From an uncultured Acidobacteriota bacterium (lineage in GTDB: Bacteria > Acidobacteriota > Thermoanaerobaculia > Gp7-AA8): a stretch of 13,949 nucleotides of DNA. The position numbers were made by a program, and so were the translations under genes. Positions 7,257-13,949 of this stretch are shown here, piece by piece. The stretch lies in NCBI GenBank assembly GCA_946887105.1, contig CAMPKJ010000119.1, positions 1 through 13,949 of the forward strand, given 5' to 3'. A model generated the notes under the pieces. It worked only from the letters and a program-made list of their open reading frames with translations, had not been told where the DNA came from and ran no database searches. Every line of letters begins with the position of its first letter. Within the stretch, counting starts at the first letter, position 1.

Positions 7257-7262
7257 TATAAT
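7257..7262 (+). promoter_or_regulatory. -10 box (TATAAT) upstream of the HD-GYP gene
   Basis: A perfect TATAAT in a GC-rich divergent region, 47 bases before the ATG at 7310. The expected -35 position (about 7234-7239, TCTATC) is a poor match, so an activator may be needed. Transcription would start near 7269 and leave a leader of about 40 bases. Confidence 0.5.
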
Positions 7263-7309
7263 GGAAGAACACCACTCGCACGGGGGTTGCAGGCCCGGCA
7301 TCCAGGATC

Positions 7310-9244
7310 ATGCAAACGCTTACGCTGTTGCACTCGCAGTCCTTCCCCATCGGCCTGTACGCCGAGGTGCTGACGCGCGAGTCGATCTCGTCGAGCAGGC
7401 TCGACAATCTCGATCAGCTGCTGATCGGTGACGCGTCCTCGCTGCGCGTGGTGCTGGTCGATCCGGGCATCACCAACGGCCGCAAGTCGATCCTGCCGCT
7501 CGACAAGCGCACGGCGGTGGTCGGCGTCGGTCTCTCCGAGCAGCCGCGCTGGCTGGCCGACGACAGCATTTATCTGCATCTGCCTGAGAATCCGTCCACC
7601 GGCGTGCTGCTCAGCGCCGTGAAGCGCGCGTATCAGTTCCTCTACCAGAAGCAGCGCGCCGATCACCTGGAGAGCCAGCTCACCGAGCGCACGCGCGAGC
7701 TTCAGGAAGTGGCCCAGGTCGGCGTTTCGCTGTCGACCGTCCGCAATCACTCCGTGCTGCTGACGATGATCCTCGGCAAGGCGCGCGAGCTGTCGCGTTC
7801 CGACGCCGGATCGCTTTACCTCCTCGACGAGCAGAACGGCGAGAAGGTCCTGCGCTGGAAGCTGGCCCAGAACGACTCGATCGACGTCGAGGGGTTCGAG
7901 GAAAAGATCCTGCCGATCACGCGCAAGAGTCTGGCGGGTTATGTGGCCATGACCGGCGAGACGCTGGTCATCGACGATGCATACGATCTGCCCCCGGACG
8001 CCGAGTACGAGATCAACCGCACTTTCGACGAGCAGAACGGTTATCTCACGCGCTCGCTGCTGGTCTTTCCGATGACCAATCACGCCGGGGAAGTGATCGG
8101 CGTGTTGCAGCTGATCAACCGTCGCCGCCTGGGCATGACGGAGCGTCTCACCGCCGAGAACGTGCCCGGCAACGTGATCTCGTTCCTCGATGACACGGCC
8201 GACATCATGCGCGCGCTGGCCAGCCAGGCCGCGGTGGCCGTGGAGAACAACCTGCTCTACGAATCGATCGAGCGGCTGTTCGAAGGCTTCGTCACCGCGG
8301 CCGTCACGGCCATCGAACAACGCGATCCGACCACCTCCGGTCACTCGTTCCGCGTGGCCGATCTCACCGTCGAGCTGGCGCGCGTGATCGATCGCATCGA
8401 CGCCGGCCAGTTCGCCGAGGTGAAATTCACGCCCGATCAGGTACGCGAGATCCGTTACGCGTCGCTGCTGCACGACTTCGGCAAAGTCGGCGTGCGCGAG
8501 CAGGTGCTGATCAAGGAAAAGAAGCTTTATCCGATGCAGCTGGAAACGATCCGCGGACGTTTCGAGTATGCGATGAAGAGCATCGAGAACGAGGCCAACC
8601 GCCGCAAGATCGACTACCTGCTCGAGCGCGGCCGCGAGGGCTACGACGCCTTCGCCGGCGCGGTCGAGGCCGAGGCGGCGGAGCAGATCGCGAAGCTGCA
8701 GAAAGACTTCACGTTCATCGCGCAGTCGAACGAGCCGACCGTCCTGCCGGAAGGAGACTTCCAGTATCTGCAGCAGCTCGCAGGCAGCGACTACGTGGAC
8801 ATCCGCGGCGAGCGCCGGCGGCTGATCGAAGGCGAGGAAGCGCGCATCCTCTCGATCCGCAAAGGCAATCTGGACGCGGCGGAGCGCGTCGAGATCGAGA
8901 GCCACGTCACGCACACGTTCAACTTCCTGATGAAGATCCCCTGGACGCGCGACCTGTCGAAAGTGGCCGACATCGCGTACGCCCATCACGAGAAGCTCAA
9001 TGGCCGCGGCTACCCGCGCAAGCTCACCGCGACCGACATCCCCCTGCAGTCGCGCATGATGGCCATCTCGGACATCTACGACGCACTGACCGCGAGCGAC
9101 CGCCCGTACAAACGCGCCATCTCCACCGAGCGCGCGCTGGACATCCTCAAGATGGAAGTGGGGGACGGCTTGCTCGATCCGGCGCTGGTCGATACGTTCA
9201 TCGACACGAAGGTGTACGAGCGCGCGGGCGTCCTACGGACGTAG
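7310..9244 (+). CDS. Pseudo-receiver/GAF/HD-GYP protein, probable cyclic-di-GMP phosphodiesterase
   Basis: A cytosolic 644-residue signalling protein, probably degrading cyclic-di-GMP in response to a ligand bound by the GAF domain. Residues 1-112 resemble a shortened receiver (VVLVDPG around D51, then LPENPSTGVLLSAVKRA), but the usual N-terminal acidic pair is missing. A coiled coil (about 112-135) leads to a GAF domain (about 140-315). The HD-GYP domain has H344 in GHSFRVA, H388-D389 in LLHDFGKVG, H532 in ESHVTHTF, H559-H560 and GRGYP (565-569) in HHEKLNGRGYP, and D588 in AISDIYDAL, so metal and GYP residues are intact. About 110 extra residues, largely helical and charged, separate the HD and GYP parts. 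ATG 7310 is the first start after an in-frame TAA at 7259. AGGA lies only two bases before it. Its stop is 3 bases from that of the convergent DUF2207 gene. Confidence 0.93.
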   Translation: MQTLTLLHSQSFPIGLYAEVLTRESISSSRLDNLDQLLIGDASSLRVVLVDPGITNGRKSILPLDKRTAVVGVGLSEQPRWLADDSIYLHLPENPSTGVLLSAVKRAYQFLYQKQRADHLESQLTERTRELQEVAQVGVSLSTVRNHSVLLTMILGKARELSRSDAGSLYLLDEQNGEKVLRWKLAQNDSIDVEGFEEKILPITRKSLAGYVAMTGETLVIDDAYDLPPDAEYEINRTFDEQNGYLTRSLLVFPMTNHAGEVIGVLQLINRRRLGMTERLTAENVPGNVISFLDDTADIMRALASQAAVAVENNLLYESIERLFEGFVTAAVTAIEQRDPTTSGHSFRVADLTVELARVIDRIDAGQFAEVKFTPDQVREIRYASLLHDFGKVGVREQVLIKEKKLYPMQLETIRGRFEYAMKSIENEANRRKIDYLLERGREGYDAFAGAVEAEAAEQIAKLQKDFTFIAQSNEPTVLPEGDFQYLQQLAGSDYVDIRGERRRLIEGEEARILSIRKGNLDAAERVEIESHVTHTFNFLMKIPWTRDLSKVADIAYAHHEKLNGRGYPRKLTATDIPLQSRMMAISDIYDALTASDRPYKRAISTERALDILKMEVGDGLLDPALVDTFIDTKVYERAGVLRT

Positions 9245-9247
9245 GCG

Positions 9248-11212
9248 CTACCAGCCGCCGCCACCTCCGCCGCCGCTGGAACTGCTCGACGAGCTCGAAG
9301 AGGATGATGACGATGACGATGAGCTCGAGCTGCCTCCGCCGCCGCTCGATGTGGACGGTGCGCTGATCGGCGTGGCCAGCGCGATCGCGGCCGTTCCCCA
9401 TCCCGCGTTCCACGATCCGCTGGCGCCGGCGCCGCCGAACGCACCGCCACCGCCGCCGAACGTCGAGCTCGCGCCGGACGCCGAAGACGACGACGAGAAG
9501 GAAGGCGAAGAAGAAGACGACGATGAGGAGCGCGCGGATACACCAGCCGCCGCTTCGCCGCCATGCCTTTTCCACCACGACGCGATGGAGCGATCGAGTC
9601 CGAAGGCGATCAGCCACGGCGTCCAGCGATCGTCGATGGCCGGTTTCGGCTTGCGCAGTTCGTCGCGGAAGTGATTGCGCGCGCGGCGCAGCGTCTTACG
9701 GATCTCCGCCGTCGCGGGCGCGAGGCGATGGCCCGCTTCGGCGAGGATCATCAGGTAGAGCCCGAGCCACGACGCGGCCAGTCCCAGCGTCGCGAGCAAG
9801 GTGAACTCGCCCGACGAAGCGTCGACCGGGATGAAGTTCCGCTCGACGAAGCGCGCCATCAGAATCGCCACGACCGGCACCAGCGCGATGCGGATCAACG
9901 CGCTGTTCGTTCGCGCCTTGCGCCATTTCTCCGCGGCAGGCATGCCGAGGACCGTCAACGGAATCGCGCCGAACAGGATCACGAACAGCAGCAGAAAACT
10001 CTTCGGCTCCAGGACGCCCGCGACGACCACGCCGATCAGCCCCAGCACCGCCAGCAGCAGTCCGGTGCGCATCGGCTTCTTCGAAGGCTCGATCGGCGCG
10101 ACCACCATGGCCGTGGTCATCACGCTGTGCCGGATTACGCCCGGAGGATCGAAGCCGCGTTTGCGATACGCCTGCCGGAGCTCCTCGGTATTGGTCGCAG
10201 TCTTGCCGCGGAAGATCGCCTCCGCGATCAGCCGCTCGGCACCGCGCAGATCGTGTTGCGGCACGAGCAGCTTCAGGTGCATGTTCGCCTTGCCGCGCTT
10301 GGCCTGCTTGATGGATGTGCTGATCTTTCGTTCCTGTTCCATCCGCGCCAGCAGCGCCGACACCTCGGCTGGCCCGACGTGCCCGTGCAGAAACGCACCG
10401 GCGATCTCCGGCTGATGCCAGAACACGTTCCGCTCCAGCCACGTCTTGTCGATCGGACCTTCGTCGATCGTCACCGCGACGCGATCGAGCCACTCGTTCC
10501 GCAGAAACAACAGCAGCGGAATCAGCAACGCCGCGGGCAGAATCCACGGCTTCACCCACTTGCCGGCGGCCATCGCGTAACTCATCGACGACGGCGCGGT
10601 CTGGCCCTGAAATTCGAGCGGAATGTGCAGGACGTACCCTGTGCCCGGCAAGAGCTGTGACGCGTTGCGGCGGATGCGCCGTCCCGCGGGGGAGCTCCAG
10701 TTCGATGCGAGTTGGAGGTCGAGCGAAAACTCCGCGATGTTGCCGTCGCGATTCGGAAACGCGAAGTCGTGTTTCAACTCGTACGCTTTGCTGCCCGGCA
10801 TCCCCTCCGGCACGAGAATGCCGGCGAGGCTGTAATCGAGCACGTACACGATCTCGGTGCCATCGAATTCCGGATCGCCGGGCGCGCGCGATCGCCATCG
10901 CACGACATTGCCTTCGCGCCGCTGGTAGTGATCGACGGTGCCGAGCTCTCCCTCGGTGAGGCGATGCGCGGCGCCGTCCGCGTCGATGCGCGACACGCCG
11001 TGAATGGTCAGCGTCTGATGCGACTCGACGCGGAACGCGCGCTCGCCGCCGTTCCAGTCGCCTGTGAAGACCATCGCATGACGCTCGCTGACGCGGAGAA
11101 CCCCGTCGTTCTGCAACTCCGCGCGGACGGTCAGGTCGCGCCAGTGAAGCTCGCGCGCATCCGCGCACCACACGCCGAGGAGGAGGAAGGCCGCCAGAAC
11201 AGCATGTCGCAT
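9248..11212 (-). CDS. DUF2207 (YciQ-like) membrane protein with serine/glycine-rich tail
   Basis: A 654-residue membrane protein of unknown function. After a signal peptide (MRHAVLAAFLLLGVWCADA) comes a DUF2207 ectodomain: VRAELQNDGVLRVSER, FTGDWNGGERAF and the EIVYVLDYSLAG strand are typical. A membrane helix at about 230-247 leads to a cytoplasmic region with winged-helix-like parts, then further hydrophobic segments (about 377-395, 400-420, 443-460, 475-493). The last 90 residues are low-complexity Ser/Gly, including FGGGGGAFGGAGASGSW, a motif common near the end of DUF2207 proteins, then a 19-serine run, seven glycines and a terminal Trp. ATG 11212 is preferred over an upstream TTG at 11236 because it starts the signal peptide cleanly. 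It follows the unrecognised 679-residue gene by 49 bases on the same strand, so the two are probably one operon. Confidence 0.88.
   Translation of the reverse strand: MRHAVLAAFLLLGVWCADARELHWRDLTVRAELQNDGVLRVSERHAMVFTGDWNGGERAFRVESHQTLTIHGVSRIDADGAAHRLTEGELGTVDHYQRREGNVVRWRSRAPGDPEFDGTEIVYVLDYSLAGILVPEGMPGSKAYELKHDFAFPNRDGNIAEFSLDLQLASNWSSPAGRRIRRNASQLLPGTGYVLHIPLEFQGQTAPSSMSYAMAAGKWVKPWILPAALLIPLLLFLRNEWLDRVAVTIDEGPIDKTWLERNVFWHQPEIAGAFLHGHVGPAEVSALLARMEQERKISTSIKQAKRGKANMHLKLLVPQHDLRGAERLIAEAIFRGKTATNTEELRQAYRKRGFDPPGVIRHSVMTTAMVVAPIEPSKKPMRTGLLLAVLGLIGVVVAGVLEPKSFLLLFVILFGAIPLTVLGMPAAEKWRKARTNSALIRIALVPVVAILMARFVERNFIPVDASSGEFTLLATLGLAASWLGLYLMILAEAGHRLAPATAEIRKTLRRARNHFRDELRKPKPAIDDRWTPWLIAFGLDRSIASWWKRHGGEAAAGVSARSSSSSSSSPSFSSSSSASGASSTFGGGGGAFGGAGASGSWNAGWGTAAIALATPISAPSTSSGGGGSSSSSSSSSSSSSSSSSSSGGGGGGGW
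9275..9331 (-). repeat. Run of 19 serine codons in the DUF2207 gene
   Basis: Nineteen consecutive Ser codons lie between two glycine runs near the C-terminus. They use all six serine codons (AGC, AGT, TCA, TCC, TCG, TCT) in mixed order, so the DNA is not a simple short tandem repeat. The run is a protein-level low-complexity linker or modification-prone tail. Confidence 0.9.
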
Positions 11213-11261
11213 GGCGCATTCTGGCACGCCGCGCAAAGCGCGCCCGGCCAGGGCTCGGTGT

Positions 11262-13301
11262 TCACTCTGAAGTTGCCTGCGGCGCAGGCGTAGCAGCCGC
11301 GAGACGTACGCGAACGGCGCCCGCGATTTGCCGGCGTTCGCGCCAAAGCAACGCCATCGGAATGACCGCGAGCAGAACGCCGAACCAGTTCACGAGCGCC
11401 GAGGAGACCGCGAACACGAACGCGGTCTGCGGCCGGTCGGTGCGCAGAAGCTCCTGTGCGAAATAGCTCCGGCGTTCTCCCGACGGCAACAGAAACTTCG
11501 CCGGCAAACCTTGATACGAGACGCTGTCGATTCTGCCGCCGGCAGGTGCGGCGGCGGGCGTTTTCATATCGGCCGACGGTGCCATCGTGTCGGTGACCAC
11601 GCGCGACGCCGACTCGTCATACGCGGCGACGTCGTACTTCGATCCCTTGCGTCCGCCGAAGGTCGACACGTACAACAGGATCATCATCACTGCGAGCGCG
11701 AACACCGAGCCGAACGCGACGCGCGAGCGCATCGGCAGCGACGCGATCCACACAACCGTGAGTGCGCCGAATGCGACCAGCACCGCTCCCATGAGCACCG
11801 TGACCATCGACGCGGCAAGTGCGAGCAGGATCGCCACGAACATGCGCGGCCGTACGTTCAGTCCGATCCACGACAGCAGCCGCTCGATCCACAGCGCAAG
11901 CACGAAGAACAACAGGAGCTCGCCGCCACCCGGCGTCCACACCCGCGCTCGCGATGCGAAGGCCTCGTACAGCGGAATCCATCGGCCGGGATAGGTGAGG
12001 TGGAGCTGCGTCTCGGTCGCCGCGACCGCGAGTTGCGGGATTGCGATCCTGCCCGCCGCGAACCCGAGGCGGCGGCGCAGTCCCTGCCGGTGCTGCACGA
12101 GCACCTGCTGCTCGCCCTGCGACAGAGGTACGGTCAGTTGTCCGGCCGCGTTCTTCGTCATCAGCACCGGCTCTTCGCCGAGGCTGACGTAGGTCGGCTC
12201 GGGTCGCGGCGGCAACACGAGCTCGGGCGCGCCCTCGTTGCGCAGCGCGAAGAGCGACTCGCCGAGCACCGGACCATCGACCGGCACGAACAGTCGATGG
12301 TTGGCGCTGTTCACCGCGTAGCTGATCGCGTGCAGCGCCTGCAGCCGCGTGACCTGCCAGGTGATGCGCTCGGTGCCGGTCTCGAACGCCAGCGCGCCGC
12401 GGTATTGCGTGGTGACGCCCGTCTCGCCGAGGGAGATGCGCTTCGCCGGCGTCTGCACGCTCGGGCGGAGCAGCGGGTGCGATTCGATGACCAGATACTG
12501 CAGGCTCGCGCGCACCGGTGCCATGAACGATGTGCCGCGCAGCTCGCCGGTGAGCATGATCGTCGAATCGCCGGGAGGCGTGGCGAACACGTAGCGGCCC
12601 GCGTTCACTTCGTACGGCGCGGCCGAATCGATCTGCTGCAGGTGCTCGTTCGACTGGAGGACCAGCTCCAGCGAAGCGGTGGTGCGATTCGGATTGTGTA
12701 CGTCGATCGCGTAGCGGAATCGCGTCGCGTCGGGGAGCAGCGTGATCAGATAGCGCCCGGTCGCGGTCGCCGCGAGCGTTTCGCCCGGACCCGCGACGTG
12801 GCGTACGAGCGTGTAGTCGCGCGCGCCGGTGTCGTCTTCATCGCCGGCGACGAGCTCGGCATCGGCCACGCTCGATCGCACCGCCAGCACGCTCGGCGTC
12901 ACGTGCATGCGCAGCCGATCGCTGCCGCTGATGTGCAGGTCGCAGGTCACCTCGAACGATTCCGCGAGCGGGATCAGATCGAACTCGCCTTTGCCTGTCC
13001 GCGAGACGATCGCATTGCCGCTGCAGCCGGAGATGGTGACGTCGTTGGTCTGCTGCAGCGCCGGCGCCGCCGGACGCGTGCCGAGGGTGCGGCCACTGAA
13101 GGTGATGGAGAGGTTGCGTTCGCGAAAGCCGCCGCCGAGGAGGATCGTGTCGATCACCGTGCGCGACGGTGCGTCGCTGTTGCGGCGCAGAGTTTCGTAC
13201 GCATCGAGCGAGATCGTGACCTGCGAGCTCGCGTCCGGACTTGCGTCCTGGGCGAGCGAAGGAATGGCGAGCAGGAGCAGGACCGCGATGGTGGTGCGCA
13301 T
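11262..13301 (-). CDS. Unrecognised exported protein: beta-rich ectodomain followed by a multi-helix membrane region
   Basis: I do not recognise this 679-residue protein. The signal peptide MRTTIAVLLLLAIPSLAQ is clear. Residues 20-455 look like a beta-rich periplasmic ectodomain with only two cysteines, C93 and C120, a likely disulfide. Four closely spaced membrane helices follow (about 460-478, 485-504, 505-522, 528-546), then an 80-residue loop with an Ala/Pro-rich stretch (572-590), a last helix (627-652) and a basic cytoplasmic tail. ATG 13301 is chosen over an upstream GTG (13328) because it begins the signal peptide; neither has a Shine-Dalgarno sequence. It precedes the DUF2207 gene by 49 bases on the same strand, and both encode an ectodomain joined to several helices, so they may work as a membrane pair (inference). 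It is divergent from the lipoprotein gene. Confidence 0.8.
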   Translation of the reverse strand: MRTTIAVLLLLAIPSLAQDASPDASSQVTISLDAYETLRRNSDAPSRTVIDTILLGGGFRERNLSITFSGRTLGTRPAAPALQQTNDVTISGCSGNAIVSRTGKGEFDLIPLAESFEVTCDLHISGSDRLRMHVTPSVLAVRSSVADAELVAGDEDDTGARDYTLVRHVAGPGETLAATATGRYLITLLPDATRFRYAIDVHNPNRTTASLELVLQSNEHLQQIDSAAPYEVNAGRYVFATPPGDSTIMLTGELRGTSFMAPVRASLQYLVIESHPLLRPSVQTPAKRISLGETGVTTQYRGALAFETGTERITWQVTRLQALHAISYAVNSANHRLFVPVDGPVLGESLFALRNEGAPELVLPPRPEPTYVSLGEEPVLMTKNAAGQLTVPLSQGEQQVLVQHRQGLRRRLGFAAGRIAIPQLAVAATETQLHLTYPGRWIPLYEAFASRARVWTPGGGELLLFFVLALWIERLLSWIGLNVRPRMFVAILLALAASMVTVLMGAVLVAFGALTVVWIASLPMRSRVAFGSVFALAVMMILLYVSTFGGRKGSKYDVAAYDESASRVVTDTMAPSADMKTPAAAPAGGRIDSVSYQGLPAKFLLPSGERRSYFAQELLRTDRPQTAFVFAVSSALVNWFGVLLAVIPMALLWRERRQIAGAVRVRLAAATPAPQATSE

Positions 13302-13350
13302 GAGGAAAGTATTGCACGCCGGCGGCACATTTCCTGCTCTTTCAAGCCCA

Positions 13351-13355
13351 GGGAG
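13351..13355 (+). promoter_or_regulatory. Ribosome binding site of the lipoprotein gene
   Basis: GGGAG lies 9 bases before ATG 13365 but only 3 bases before ATG 13359. The spacing favours the second ATG as the start. Confidence 0.55.
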
Positions 13356-13364
13356 ACTATGACC

Positions 13365-13925
13365 ATGAAGATCACTAAATCATTGGCAACAGCGAGCTTA
13401 GCGCTGATCCTACTGGCCGCCTGCGGCTCGGTGGGGGATATCCTCGGCGGCGACTCGGATCAGGACTACGAAATCCGCGGTACCGTCGAGTCGGTCGATC
13501 TGAACAGCCGCTCCGTCTGGCTTTCGAACGTGAGCGGATACAACACCTCCATGCTCTCGGGCACCGGAGGTAATACCGTGCGCGTCTATTACGACGAGCA
13601 GACGCCGGTCGAGTACAACGGCCAGACCTACCGGCCGGCCGATCTCGAGCGTGGCGATCAGGTCGCGGTGCGCGTCGACGAGTCCGGCAACAATTTGCTG
13701 GCGGAGTCGATGACCGTCATTCGCGACGTTTCCAACGGCGGCGCGTACCCGACGTATCCTTCGGGCTCGTACGAATCGAACATCCGCGGCACGGTCCGCT
13801 CCATCGATACGGCCCGCCGCACCATCGAAGTCGATCGCGGCTACGGCTCGACGACGGTCGTCGAGTTCTACACGAATACGCCCGTACGGTTCAACAATCA
13901 CACGTACATCCCGCTCGATCTGTAG
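13365..13925 (+). CDS. Small lipoprotein with two beta-rich (DUF5666-like) repeats, the second cut by a TAG
   Basis: A 186-residue lipoprotein of unknown function. The signal peptide ends in a LAAC lipobox, with C20 as the lipid-bearing residue of the mature protein. Repeat 1 (37-104) runs IRGTVESVDLNSRSVWLSN, TVRVYYDEQTPVEYNGQTY, RPADLERGDQVAVRV. Repeat 2 (140-186) runs IRGTVRSIDTARRTIEV, TTVVEFYTNTPVRFNNHTY, IPLDL and then TAG. A Gly/Ser/Tyr-rich linker (123-138) separates them. The pattern resembles the small OB-like DUF5666 repeats of bacterial envelope proteins. After the TAG the same frame continues as SGDEIDIR to the window edge, which matches ERGDQVAVR of repeat 1, so the gene may be recently truncated, read through, or contain a sequence error. 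GGGAG at 13351 sets the start at 13365; ATG 13359 is the alternative. It is divergent from the 679-residue gene. Confidence 0.85.
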   Translation: MKITKSLATASLALILLAACGSVGDILGGDSDQDYEIRGTVESVDLNSRSVWLSNVSGYNTSMLSGTGGNTVRVYYDEQTPVEYNGQTYRPADLERGDQVAVRVDESGNNLLAESMTVIRDVSNGGAYPTYPSGSYESNIRGTVRSIDTARRTIEVDRGYGSTTVVEFYTNTPVRFNNHTYIPLDL

Positions 13926-13949
13926 AGCGGCGATGAGATCGATATCCGC

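Noticed and set aside
5936..7261. A 441-codon open frame on the + strand
   Set aside because: It is antisense to the di-iron oxygenase, which has all six ligands and a perfect ribosome binding site.
7256..8989. A 577-codon open frame on the - strand
   Set aside because: It is antisense to the GAF/HD-GYP gene, whose motifs are complete; it has no recognisable domain.
11230..11242. Hairpin CGCGC-AAA-GCGCG between the 679-residue gene and the DUF2207 gene
   Set aside because: Only five base pairs, with no T-run; short GC palindromes are expected by chance in this composition. It does not argue against an operon.
11328..13925. An 865-codon open frame on the + strand running antisense through the 679-residue gene and into the lipoprotein in frame
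   Set aside because: The first part is Arg/Glu/His-rich with no domain pattern, typical of antisense frames in GC-rich DNA. The opposite strand has a signal peptide and membrane helices. Only the last 186 codons are a real gene.

Overview
The window is a dense, GC-rich bacterial chromosome segment with ten protein genes, one of them cut by the left edge, and no RNA genes, CRISPR array, insertion sequence or phage gene that I can see. The gene mix suggests a soil or aquatic heterotroph of the Acidobacteriota type: a membrane Ser/Thr kinase with TPR repeats, a winged-helix/FHA regulator, a secreted amidohydrolase, a DUF2207 membrane protein and a GAF/HD-GYP protein. This placement is inferred from gene content, not from a marker gene. 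Nothing looks recently acquired.

Left part (1-2809): a transmembrane Ser/Thr protein kinase reads leftward out of the window. Divergent from it, across a 310-base intergenic region, lies a soluble regulator that joins an OmpR-type winged helix to a phosphothreonine-binding FHA domain. The pair looks like a phospho-signalling module: a membrane kinase and a DNA-binding protein that can recognise phosphothreonine.

Middle (2810-7162): an exported metal-dependent amidohydrolase (-) abuts the regulator tail to tail. Head to head with it, only 17 bases away, is a secreted seven-bladed Vgb-like beta-propeller (+) with a possible C-terminal sorting helix, followed by a DoxX-family membrane protein (+). 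A perfect 18-bp palindrome of REP type forms the end of doxX and separates it from a solitary BoxB/PaaA-type di-iron oxygenase (-) that has all expected metal ligands but no reductase or pathway partners nearby.

Right part (7163-13949): a pseudo-receiver/GAF/HD-GYP protein (+), probably a cyclic-di-GMP phosphodiesterase, has a TATAAT box upstream. It ends three bases from a DUF2207 membrane protein (-) whose tail is a serine/glycine low-complexity region. DUF2207 is probably the second gene of a two-gene operon led by an unrecognised 679-residue exported membrane protein (-). At the right edge a small lipoprotein (+) carries two copies of a beta-rich repeat. The second copy is cut by an in-frame TAG, yet the sequence after the TAG still matches the repeat.

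Gene order alternates strand almost gene by gene, so most genes are probably single transcription units. Several starts lack a Shine-Dalgarno sequence but have a -10-like hexamer 7-8 bases before the ATG, which hints at leaderless transcripts. The best leads are the interrupted repeat in the lipoprotein, the orphan di-iron oxygenase, the unrecognised 679-residue protein with its DUF2207 partner, and the kinase/FHA-regulator pair.
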